Shown: in pieces, positions 48,561 to 59,580 of the stretch
Layout: every line of letters begins with the position of its first letter
Numbering within the stretch: the first letter of the stretch is position 1
From: Aotearoamyces nothofagi
Lineage: Eukaryota > Ascomycota > Leotiomycetes > Leotiales > Tympanidaceae
Length of the DNA stretch: 64,000 nucleotides
Assembly: GCA_015345905.1 (NCBI GenBank)
Contig: JADDTR010000008.1
Location: 496,001 to 560,000 of the forward strand
Direction of reading: 5' to 3'
Notes under the pieces: generated by a model
The model's input: only the letters and a program-made list of their open reading frames with translations
Database searches by the model: none
What the model was told of the DNA's origin: nothing
Translations under genes and position numbers: made by a program

Positions 48561-50687
48561 TCAGCTGTTATGGATCTGATCATCTTTCATTTCACTATCA
48601 CCGTGGACATAGCTGCTGTCCTGCAGGTAATCCTGGAAGCTATGTTGCTGCGGGATATGGTGGGGATGAGAGAGACTGCCGGTTCGTAAAGGAGCACTCA
48701 GCTGGGGAACAGATTCGAAGGGACGGGCGATCAGGCCGTCGTTAAAGCTTTGATGCTGCTGATGGTGCATCGGAGGTAGAAGTGGCGTCGAGGTCGGTGG
48801 TGGGAGATACGGCACAGTTTGTGATCCGGACGGAGGTGCCGACGTAGTGAAATTGTTATACTGGAGCGACGTATTTTGCACCATACCATTGGGAGGGTTC
48901 CAGTTGTTGAACAGAGTGGAAGGAGTTGGGCTCTGATAGCCATTTTGCTGCCATGAAGGGCGACGATTATTGTCATGCAGTCCGGGACTTTGATGTTGGA
49001 AATTCCCAGGCGGTCTTGCGATATAATTGGATTGGTTCGATAATGGCATCTGAGTATGGTCTGGATATGCTTGTTGATCTTCGGGTTGTTGTGACAGGCT
49101 CGACTGAAATGGCCGAACAGGTAAATCCCTCATGTTGCTATAGCCGAAGCTGTCAGGAACATCGCTATGCTGGAGATGTGCCTGGAGGTGAGGCGGGTGA
49201 GGCGAGATCATGTTTTCTGGAGGCGTCGACATAGCCTGAGAGGTCGTAGGAGTCGAATTTTGCGCCGTGGGGTCGTCATCATCATACTTTAAGCCATCAT
49301 CTGGTTCGTCATCTGAACCATTGAGTCCTGGACGCTCGTCACCTTGCATGATGGCAATTGTGGTAGTTGCATCTTTACGTAAGTTCAGAGAGGTCCTAGT
49401 AGTCTGCGAACAGAGTTTACTCACCAACTTCCTCATCTTTATACCGTTCCTCCAACCTCGCAACCCTGAAAATCTCTTTAAGCAGAGGCTTCTTGCTAGC
49501 ATTTACCGGATGATCTTTGTCGCTAAACCAGTTCGCCATAGCCTCTTGTGTCACCTCCTCAAGTCTTCTGATATTAACAGCTTTGACATGGGCTGGCTTC
49601 TCAGATTGTTTGTCGACGACGACCTGAATAATGTGTACTAGAAGTTTTATCCGCTCCGTAGGGCTGTTAGAAAGAGTTCAACGAGGTAGATGATACACAA
49701 AATAGCACCTACCAGCTTTGTAGAGATGATCCGGTTCCTTGTGGCGGACCATCTCCTTCCCTGTTGCTGGCGGCCACCATAGGGGAGCTTTTTCTTGGCC
49801 ACCAGTATATGGGTGATTTGATTGCTTCTTCGGCTCCATAACCCTTACAAAAGCTTTTGCAATTACCTTACAAGCAGATTGTTGCAGGTCCTTGAATCGC
49901 TGAGTATAGAATCGAATGACTTCTATACTATCCCCGATGACGAGCTGCCTTGTATGAACGACGGGGATGGGAGCCGGTGTATCATCCTCGGGAACGGTTG
50001 CGTATCGATTCCATCGTGCTCGTTTCGCGCCTTTCGCACCAAAAGCGTCATTTTCTTCGGATTCACCACGTTCAATCTTGAATTTTTGGCGAAGAACTGC
50101 TCGGCGACCCGTTGATGAGTCTGTGCTACTAGAGTGTCGCCGAATCCCATTATCGTGCTCGGTGTCAAGATCGGCATAGTGAGCAAAGCTATCATGTCGA
50201 AAGGCTATAATTAATGGTCAGCGACTGAAGCAGGAGGCCTAGGAATAGCTGCAGAGGCTGCTCACCTGGTTGGGTATATCCTCCGTGGTGTTGGTTTCTA
50301 AGTGAAGCGTTCTCGAGATCTTCTAGGAAGCCGGGATTAAATAAACGTTGTTCGACATGTCTTAGAGCTTCTGATGTGTAAGTTCTCACTCGGCCATCAT
50401 GCTGCACAACAGCCAGGGCAAAATGTGTCGTGGGAATGTGACAGTACTCGTTCAGGGCAGTTTCAATGGCCTGCAAATATCAGTTCCAAATGTATTGCAG
50501 AGGTTATATATAGAAGAGAATGTATTAAACTTACCAGAGACTTTGTAGGGCGTGATGCTATGGTACGATTATCATCCATTGGGAAGTCGGCAACAAACTT
50601 GTCAAGCCTCGCATCGCTAGATGCCCACGTATCCTTTGGGTAGAAGTCCCTCTCCGGACCGCTGATTGAATAGGCACCGCGAACCAT
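48561..50687 (-). CDS. YDR124W-like helical-bundle protein (DUF2841)
   Basis: Member of the fungal family related to yeast YDR124W and to a protein of the Aspergillus fumigatus hrmA-associated cluster; the molecular role is unknown. Five exons: 50687-50535, 50470-50266, 50204-49709, 49663-49425 and 49372-48561, giving 634 aa. The N-terminus (MVRGAYSISGPERDFYPK) and ALNEYCHIPTTHFALAV form an ordered block. The family core is IEVIRFYTQRFKDLQQSACK, then HPYTGGQEKAPLWWPP and VRHKEPDHLYKAG, joined by a weaker GTGCTA donor to SPTERIKLLVHII. The C-terminal ~270 residues are disordered and rich in Gln, Pro, Ser and His, as in regulators. All joins keep phase. A transcription-related role is only a guess. 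Confidence 0.85.
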
Positions 50688-52180
50688 GGCGCTTGCAGAG
50701 TATGCAGAAGAGCTTGGAAGGTAAAGCTAGTTATAAAATCATAAAGCGTGCGAGCTATTGGAACGGACTCAGGCTCGAGAAAATAAGGGACTAGAAGAAA
50801 TGGCGGTGCTGGCTGATGACTGATAAGTCTGATATGTCAGATATGTGAGATATGTGAGCGGTGACGGCCTAGTTGTATATGGCGGCCAGTACAATGTAAC
50901 AGGGTCTTGGAAGGCGGCGGGATGTATGTGGACCTAGGACGATATTTTAGGTGAACTATAGGTTTCGCGCTAATCAGCTGGCTGAACACTACCTACTATA
51001 TCTAGGGAAGTTAGCTATAGATATGAGAACAAGGGCCCATTGCTGCATTTTAGCGAAGAGCCCAGAAGGCCAGGCACGGTGGATGGTGGCGTATAGCGAA
51101 TCTGGGGCATCGACAGGGGAGGCTCAGAAAAGCAAAACGAGGGAATGGGAGAACTGACCAGCTGGTTTAGTTGAGATCCTGCGTGTAGCCCCGAGTGCAC
51201 TCTTTGTACACGCACCGGCCCTTTTTGATCCACGGCCAAATAATGCCTTGACGTTGGCCAATGGAGCCAGGTGCAGAGGCTTGGATGCTCCCTGTGGAGG
51301 CCGGCTGCAATCTAGTGACTGAGGTGAGAGACAAGAGACACTGCGGACTGTACGAGAGATGGACAGAAATCTTCACAAATCGAGGAGCTGTGTTGTAAAT
51401 GACGGCCAGCTGCCAGGTCACGCTGTGAGCAGTGTGCAGGGTGGGGCAGATGCAACAACAGTACAAGACGTAAGGGTGTGATATGCGAACAAGAAGTAGC
51501 AGCAGCAGGAAGAGTGATATACCTGGGCAGCCCAAGACAATTCGGCCGTGCCTTCTGAAATGCGGCCACGATCGACGGCCGATTGGATGGGTGACTACTC
51601 CAGGTGGACGACAGCAGAGGAAGAGGTGAGTGCCGAATCTCCAGAATACAAGTCCCGAGGCCGTGAACACAGAGGCATACGCTGGAAGGTACCGCGGCCA
51701 AACGGATTCCGGCAGAACGAAAGCTGTCTAGAGGCGGAAAAGGGTTGCGGCGAACGGTCGAGCAGTGGGCGCAAACGAAAATCCGCGAGCAGCACCAATA
51801 GAGAGGGGCCAGGACAGAGGACTGGAGGATCACGGGCGAGGCGAAGGAGGCCGGCCGTAGTACGACGGGTATCAGAGACAGGCACAGTGTAGCTGTGACA
51901 TGGACGAGCACCGCCTTTGTTTGGGGGCGACGGAAGACAGATCAAAATGCCAGGTGCGTGCTGGAGGGTGGAAGGAGGTGGAGGGAAGTGGCATGAGAGT
52001 AGAGTTGGGAAGTGGCCTGCACAGCAAGTTATAGAGGAAATCCCTCTAGTCCCGCTTTAAACTACGAGACTCAGATGCCTCTGCAGCGTGTGCGAGAAGA
52101 TATGTCTCCCGCTGACAGGCTTCACGGACGACGAGGATTGATGCGAAGAGGTTTCAATGTCACTGCTGCTGTTGCTGCTT

Positions 52181-52250
52181 GGTGCTGGGTGCCGGGTGCT
52201 GGGTGCTGGGTGCTGGGTGCTCTGGAGCTTGGTGCTCGGTGCTTGGTGCT
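52181..52250. repeat. GGTGCTG heptamer repeat
   Basis: A run of GGTGCTG and close variants (GGTGCCG, GGTGCTC, GGTGCTT). Confidence 0.85.
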
Positions 52251-52516
52251 CGCAGTATGCTGTGGTAGCCGTGATGCGCTGTATTGGGATGCAGGCTGGA
52301 TAGTGTGTAGTGTGTGTTGCACTGGCGTTTGCCCGTCGTACAATTAATAGCTGGACTTGCGGTAGGATGACCGCATAGTGCAACGCCGCCCAGGATATGT
52401 GGGAGAAGGAGGAGATGTAGGGTTGTAGGGGATGGGTGCGGAATCAGAACAGCCAGGTGGGAAGGCGTGTGTTGCCAGAGGTGGGCCAATGCAAGCTGGA
52501 GCCGTGGTGGACGACG

Positions 52517-52560
52517 GCGATGGCGAGATGGCGAGATGGCAAGATGGGGAGATGGGGAGG
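52517..52560. repeat. GCGAGATG/GGGAGATG octamer repeat
   Basis: About five imperfect copies of an 8-9 base purine-rich unit. Confidence 0.8.
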
Positions 52561-52785
52561 CGGGCACGACAGCCAGGAGTCTAAGTCAGAAGGTGTCGGT
52601 AGACGATGGGTGGTCTAGTCTACTCTACGGGCGAGGCAAGCTCGGGGGGCAAGAGAGAACAAAAGATGATTCCTGTTCCTGGGACGCCGCGCATGGATCC
52701 AAAGATTGGCTGTCTTGCCTGCGTCGGCCTGCATTGGACGAGGCGGGCTAGACTTGTTCGTGAGGGCCGGCCGCACGCCGTATAG

Positions 52786-52849
52786 GTGGATATGGAGATG
52801 GATGTGGATGTGGGATGTGGGATGCGGATGCGGATGCGGATGCGGATGA
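52786..52849. repeat. GGATGT/GGATGC hexamer repeat
   Basis: GGATGT-type units drift into four or more GGATGC units. Confidence 0.85.
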
Positions 52850-53251
52850 GTAGGGAGCACGGCGAGCATGGGAGAATGCGTTCGAGGGCATGGATGCCGG
52901 ATGGGATTATGGAGGGGAGCGAGTCGTTGGAGTTGGGGTTCTTGGGTAGCATCGTGTAAGATTGCCTCTGCTCTCGCATGTGCCCTGCAGCCAAATGCGG
53001 GGCCAAAGCCGCCAGAGCGCCTTTGTACCGTACCAGCATGGGAGACGATGCGCCGTCCATGCTGCTGTCCATGCTGCGGTCCATGCTACTGTCGGCGGAA
53101 AGAACAAAAGAAAAGGGCACTTCAGGGAGCCGTGTGCGTAGCCTGTCGAGGACCCCGCAAGAGGCAAGTGGACAGATTGAGGCATTGCAAGCTATTGCCA
53201 CGAGCTGGCGACGGCCCTCCGTTTACGGACGTGCACAGATAGAGAGAGAGA

Positions 53252-53300
53252 CAGGTAGGCAGGTAGGTAGGTAGGTAGGTAGGTAGGTAGGTAGGTAGGG
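53252..53300. repeat. (AGGT)n tetramer repeat
   Basis: About twelve AGGT units, flanked by a short (GA)n on the left and a (TG)n near 53,311. Confidence 0.95.
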
Positions 53301-53425
53301 CACGCATATACGTGTGTGTGTGTACAAGTAGCACGCGTAGCTGCTATCCACGGCCGGTACGGCCTGGCTGGCATCCGTGATCCGGGGCCTTAGCGGACCG
53401 TCGCGCCGTCTGCGCAGCGTCGCGG

Positions 53426-53477
53426 AGTGGCAGACTGGCAGACTGGCAGACTCGCAGCGTCGCAGCGTCGCAGCGCC
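53426..53477. repeat. Two adjacent short tandem repeats
   Basis: Three copies of an 8-base GGCAGACT unit run directly into three copies of an 8-base CGCAGCGT unit. Confidence 0.85.
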
Positions 53478-53586
53478 GTGCTTAATGGCCCAGCATGCAA
53501 GATCCTGCTCGCGTACGAGTGCCTGGCGACGGTGCAGCAGGACGGACGAACGCGAAAGCGCCAGGAAAGCATGCGAGGTGTACTGT

Positions 53587-53649
53587 AGGTTCAGCTTAGG
53601 TTCAGCTTAGGTTGCAATCTGGCAATCTGGCAATCTATCTGGCAATCTA
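53587..53649. repeat. Two adjacent tandem repeats
   Basis: Two copies of an 11-base AGGTTCAGCTT unit, followed by CAATCTGG-type octamers. Confidence 0.85.
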
Positions 53650-53824
53650 AGGTATCTAGCCATCGCTCTAGCCATCTCCTAGGCGCCCGTGACGGCTGGC
53701 GGGCGGAAGGGCGGAAGGGCGGCAATTAACGTACAGTAGGCAGCGTAGCGTGGCGTGGCGTGCGTGGCGTGGCATTGACTTCTGGGACATCCGACGTCCA
53801 GCTAATGAAGGCCGCGACCGAGGG

Positions 53825-53868
53825 TGGCATGGCATGGCATGGCATGGCATAGTATAGTGGCATGGCAT
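53825..53868. repeat. GGCAT pentamer repeat
   Basis: Five perfect GGCAT units, a short break, then two more. Confidence 0.9.
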
Positions 53869-54002
53869 GGTACAGTGGCACAGTACAGTACTGTGTAGTG
53901 GCACAGTGGGCAGTCACTGCCCAGTGGTGGTTCGGCGCTGGCTGCACTCGCCAGCTGAGGTACTCGCTACGGCCTCTGGGTCTCTGCTTGATATCAGCAG
54001 TG

Positions 54003-54087
54003 CCAGCCAGGAGCCAGGAGCCAGGAGCCAGGAGCCAGGAGTCAGGAGCCAGGTGCCAGGTGCCAGGAGCCAGGTGCCAGGCGCCAG
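54003..54087. repeat. CCAGGAG/CCAGGTG heptamer repeat
   Basis: About eleven copies of a 7-base unit with AGG/GTG variants. On the other strand this reads CTGGCTC-like. Confidence 0.9.
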
Positions 54088-54177
54088 TGCACATACATAG
54101 GTACAGTACATGGTACTGTCCAGACTACACTACGACCGTGTGTACAGTATATCCATACAGCCTGGGGGCTCGCTAGT

Positions 54178-54215
54178 CTGGACACCTGGATACTTGGATA
54201 CCTGGACACCTGGAC
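54178..54215. repeat. CTGGACAC/TGGATAC repeat
   Basis: About four imperfect copies of an 8-9 base unit. Confidence 0.8.
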
Positions 54216-54916
54216 GGCGCTGGCCGCCTCCTCAGTCCCTGCTGAGTGGGTTTGGTGCTTCGCCTGTCTTCTTGGGGCATCGGGAAGACCCCGACTCGTG
54301 CCGTCGCCGCGCCGTCTGGCGCGAGCCATTGGTTACAGCAATCTCGATTACAAGGCATTTGACGTGAAAGTACAGTACAGGACAGTGCTAAACTCGACGA
54401 CTAGTCTACATAAGACTCCCGTATGCAGCACGTTGGTCCGAGCCTCGAGGCTGCCAGCATAATACAGAGCACGCGATGCAGTGTGGCTATCAGCATGGCA
54501 TTGGGAGCGAGTCTGTGATGCTGAATGCTGATGCAATCGAAAGCTCGAGTCGAGGTCGTCATGATTCATGCTGGTTCGAGTGAGCGGGCTGAGTCGAAGA
54601 GCGAGACGAGCGATAGGGGAACGAGTAATGGGCTTAGCCCCGTAGAACCTCGAACTCCATGTCGCTATGCTTGGCTTCCCTGTAATAAGAAAGAATGCAG
54701 GCAGTATAGTACAGTACAGTGGATACCACTTGCCTGGCATATCGTGAGCAAGAGCAAGAGCGACGAGAGTGGGCGCAGGAGGGAATGAGAATATGAGGAC
54801 GACGAAGCCCGTGTTCGCAGTATGTCAGTAATATACTGCCACTGTTTACCATCGCCTATACGCCAACCGTACCACATTGCATTGCGCCTTCCGCTCTGTA
54901 CGTTGCACAAAGGAGA

Positions 54917-54950
54917 GGGCTCAGGGCTCAGGGCTCAGGGCTCAGGGCTT
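54917..54950. repeat. GGGCTCA heptamer repeat
   Basis: Four perfect copies plus a partial copy. Confidence 0.9.
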
Positions 54951-55442
54951 GGGACACAAGTTGAGCTGGTGTGAGGCTGGCCTTCGTGCCTTTTCCTGGC
55001 GGCAAACGCGATCCGCGAAGTTTTATCCGTACTATGCCTTCTGCCGTATGCCACCGGTCGGAAGGACAGTAGATTGCCAGCTGCGTTTGTCTGCGTCCGG
55101 ATTAATACACCGACTCGGAGCGGACATGCCTTGCCCATTCCACGATAATGGAAATCATGGCGATTTTGAAAGCGCATAGCACTCTACCATGCGTCCGCAC
55201 GGATAAGCGTAGGGCATTTAGCAGCCATCCAGGCGCACAGTCACTGGAACTAATCCCTGAAGGGCATCACTCCGGACCGAGGAATAGAGTTTGGCCGCTG
55301 GACTGTCTACCTTAGTACAGCAGCGATGCCTGCTCCTTCGCTCCTTCCTTCCTTCACACCAGTACCGTCCAGTCATCACTGTACTGTACGTACAGCCAGG
55401 ACAAGTCCTTCTGTACAGCTTGTGCCTATGTGCCTATGCTAT

Positions 55443-55478
55443 GTACTGAAGTACTGAAGTACTGTTGTACTGTTGTAC
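55443..55478. repeat. GTACTGAA/GTACTGTT repeat
   Basis: Two 8-base units of one kind followed by two of a sister kind, all built on GTACTG. Confidence 0.85.
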
Positions 55479-55874
55479 CGATGTACTCGTGTGCCTGGGT
55501 ACCTATAATATACAGCTCCCTACTCATGTGCTGTACCGTGCTGGACGGGGTACGGATACTGCGTGCGTCGTGCTTCGGACGCAGGACTACGCGTACATTA
55601 TAGCACAGCTTCTACCGGCAGCCATTGCTTTGAATGGCACGAATGGGAATCAGCCATGGCCCAGAAAGCCTACAATCGTCGTCATCTACACACATCAGTC
55701 AACACCATTCTGCTGCCAGTGCCGATATCAACATCAGCCGGGTTCAAGGCTCCTCCTCACTCACGAGTCGCATGGCCATCGGCCCAATAAACTCGGCTCT
55801 CCAACACTGAATCCCGTTGTTTACCTACGGAGTATGCACTATGCAGTATGCGCTTTCTGGTTCTCGGTTTTGGC

Positions 55875-55966
55875 AGGGTGTCGGGGTGTCGGGGTGTCAG
55901 GGTGTCAGGGTGTCAGGGTTTCAGGGTGTTACGGTGTCCAGGGTATCCAGGGCGTCTAGGGTGTAA
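55875..55966. repeat. GGGTGTC-based minisatellite
   Basis: About ten imperfect copies of an 8-9 base unit around GGGTGTCA/GGGTGTCG. Divergence rises to the right, toward units such as GGGCGTCTA. Confidence 0.9.
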
Positions 55967-58349
55967 GGCCAGCTTTTCTCAGTCACCTTACGTTGCACAG
56001 GTAGAGACACGACAGGATCTCGGTTCGAGAGAGTGCGGGAGCGCAGTGGACCAGCAGACCAGTGAAGCTGCGGTTCAGTGGAGCGACGACACAACACAAC
56101 ACTTGCTTTAGTTGGTGGTGGACCCCTAAAAGAGACCCCTACGAAATAGATCGCCAGATCAGACTCTCATCATCAGGTTTCGTTTTCCCGGCTATACGTA
56201 TGGATATGTACAACGATCAATTCAAAGTGCTCTATCCACCTATACCAGCCACGGGCGAGAAATGTCTTGCATGGGCCACGGCACGCACAGCGGTGCTTGA
56301 GACTTGTCATCAATTCACTGATCCTCGATTCTCAGTTCATTGATCTGAGTCGAGGGTAAGTGCAGTCTTGGCTTTTTGGTCGGCTCACAGTAGATTATTA
56401 GTCTACACTGTACTTAATGTCATCCCGTGTGTACTGTAAGCGTGGCACGCCAGCAGCCCCGGCTCCGACGTGGATCAGCTGGGGCTGAACCGACTGCCAC
56501 ACGGACGACTGGGATGGCGGGATGGGAGCAAGTTCTCCGTGCCGTCCATACAAACCACCGTACTCTCCTGCTCTGCTAGACCCCCGGACCCCTGGACTCA
56601 CTGTTGAATTGCTGAGCTCCATATTGGTTCCTTCTTCCGAACATTTCGCCTCGCCGGGCCCCTCGGCGAGATCAGTATACGATACGTACAGCGGTGTACA
56701 TCCTCCATACAGTACTACCTGCGTACCGAACGCAGAAGGCCAGGTTAGCAACAGCAGCAACAACATCCAACGAAGGAAGTGAAAGCCCCGAAAGCTCGAA
56801 TGCTCAAAAGCTTTGACAGCATCTCGGGAGACCCATGACACGCCCGAGATACTAGCAGGCTAGACAAAAGAGCAAACCCCGAGTGGCGATTCCGGCGACC
56901 AGTGAAAGGTTGTATCACATTTATATCGATCCCATGGCGTACCAACTGACCCAGTAGGGTGGTAAGGTTCCATGTAAGATGGCCACCTCGATCTAGCTGA
57001 TTTTGCGAGATTGGCACATGCGTATTCACCGGCATCCCGAGAGTCGAGGCCACTGCATCTTACTGTTTTTGTTACTACGGCTACTACAGTACACACAGAC
57101 TGTACTGGGACCTTCCGGGCGCAACAAGCTGGTTCGTGCTGGCCCTGGTGCTGTTCGATGCTACCTATCTCTCCTTACTCGAGCAGGCGGAGGGCGAGAC
57201 TCAGGTACTACGGTGCCGCCTTAGAGCCTTGGTTGTTCCTGGCATGTATGGAGTAGGAGCAAAGCCAGCATGTTCCAGACAGCAATGATCGGAGGCAGGC
57301 AGGGTATCTTTTGATGGCAGCGGCATCCTAACCCCCCGGGTGATTGCCCAGACACGAGACGTAATCTCTTTCATTATTCTCCGTATGGTAACATTGCTCC
57401 TTCGAATTTATCCAGGACGGACTGCCCAGTGCTCTATACACTTCGTAGGAGGACCAGTGAGTATCAGTGCTACTATTCTGATACTCTAAGGGCAGCACAT
57501 ATCTTATGGATTGTACAGTATCCATACCGTGCTCCGTACTCGTGCCAAAAAGACGCCATGCTGGTAGCCTGGTCCTCGCTGCCAATTGCCGCCATGAAGG
57601 ACTCGTACATGCACGGTGTTGTACCAACCTTTCGTGCCGTGGGTATGTGTTACGGAAGCCGAAGCCGAAATCCGCACAGTGCACAATGCAGCATGCAACA
57701 TGCAGCATGCATCACCAACCTTGTAAGCCTTGTTCGGATCCCTCTTAAGCACAGACGAGCGACTGCGGTACCTTGGTATGACGGTACGGTACATACATCG
57801 CAGCGCACACACACGGGTCTTTCAAGCAGGCATCTCGCATCGGAATCGGAATGCAGCCTATCTTTACGATTGGCGAGTTCAGATTGCCTTGGGTTGTCCA
57901 TCTGCTTTATCGCATTTCTCTCATCATCTCATGACACTACACGACGCAAGCCCTCTACGGGCCCCATATCAACACACCATATTTCGTAGGGCTCACCATC
58001 AGATATGGTGCTATCTCGGGTAGGACTTATTCTTGATTCTCTCATGAGTATCCGTCTTACACCGCACTCTTTTCTCTAGAGTGTCGTAGCTAATGGAAGG
58101 GACCATGTAGACACATTGGATGCACGAGTACGTATATTCCTTCGCTTGTACGAACTGTGCCATCCATAGCATCTGGCCGTTGTGGAGCTGGTATGTAAGT
58201 GCACAGTAAGTCCTAGACATCATTGCCGATTTTACAGCGTACGAGAGTGCATGCCTTACTTTATTGGAGTGCAACCGTGAAGCATATAACGACACATCAC
58301 ATCATGCGTGCCATGACCCCGAATATTTGTAGGTTTGCAACACCTTGGT

Positions 58350-58396
58350 GCATCACTGCATCACTGCGTCACTGCACACTGCACACTGCACACTGC
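58350..58396. repeat. GCATCACT/GCACACT repeat
   Basis: Three 8-base units change into three 7-base units. Confidence 0.85.
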
Positions 58397-59439
58397 CTTC
58401 AAGCCAGGACTGTAATATCAATGTCATCTGTAGGTAAGTATGAATGTGGGAAAAAGCATCGTTACCCTGCCACACCGGTGTACTAAGCTTGAGATAGTGT
58501 GGGTTTAAACTTTGACATTTCCAACTTCATCTTGCCTCCATGGCTGCACCATGGATAAAACTGGACAGAAAAGGTTAAGTTCTGGGTCGCGGGGCAGCGG
58601 AAGTGGAAATACGTATCAAGCATGTTTCGTGTCCTGCGTCTTAAAATGGATCGCAACAGAAGAGCTTACTGGCTGATCTATCCACCTCGTCGGCTGCCAC
58701 CACCGAAATTGATTACTTGGTGAAGAGAATAGTGAGTAAAGAGAAGAGACCCTGTCAGAGCAAGCTTAACCCCAGGGGACAGCATGTAGTACTCGCCTAT
58801 GAGTGCCTTGTTTATCTCACGGTCGGATGGTAAGATTGTAAGATATGTACGTGTATTGTCCGGGTGGGTGAGTGGTGACTAGGTGGTGGGTAATGGGTAG
58901 CACACTGTAGGTATTATGAATCGCATCTTTAATAGCACCTCTTGCTAATATCCTAGCATGAGCAAACTCTATTTCCCAACATGGTTCAATTCGTAATTCA
59001 TGATTCATGATTTATTTCGACAACGCCGTGCCTCGTGTAGCTGCTATCACTAATCAACGAGGTGCTGCTAGCTCGCGCGTGTATACGTGCCATGCTGCCT
59101 CGTTCACACGTATGGTCAAACTCCCTGGGGAATTGCTGATCCAAGGCTCTGGGTGAGTTTCTTCTGATGATGGATAATTAAAACACGTTTCTCTACCGAA
59201 TGTCATTTTCCACCTATGATCAAGCCATTCCCGGGCCGCAACCTAAACCATGATACAGCAGTGGTTTCCTATGTAGATAGATGGTAGGCTATGTATCATG
59301 GGAATTGCCATTTCGAGAATATGTATTTCCTCTAACTTTCCGCTAATAACAATACATCTTCGGCAGATACGATCTTCGCAACTACTGTAGGTACCCGATC
59401 ACATGCTATGTAGGGAATGGATACGGAGCAATGCACAGA

Positions 59440-59500
59440 TATAGATATGGATGCAGATGGATATGGATATGGGGAAGGGGAAGGGGATGGAGATGCAGAT
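59440..59500. repeat. GATATG/GGGGAA mixed hexamer tract
   Basis: GATATGG-like hexamers followed by GGGGAA units; purine-rich. Confidence 0.75.
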
Positions 59501-59550
59501 GGCATTCTTCATCATTCTTCATCACGTAGGATGACGTTTATACATCGATC

Positions 59551-59580
59551 ATACATGATACATGATACATGATACATGAT
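59551..59580. repeat. ATACATG heptamer repeat
   Basis: Four copies of ATACATG or a rotation of it. Confidence 0.85.

Noticed and set aside
51312-53201. Several frames of 110-200 codons on both strands
   Set aside because: They overlap one another on opposite strands, follow GC-rich repeats, and contain no motif or splice-consistent continuation.
54565-54600. GGTTCGAG words (also near 34,224 and 56,020) as tRNA B-boxes
   Set aside because: No matching A-box or cloverleaf arms at the proper distance.
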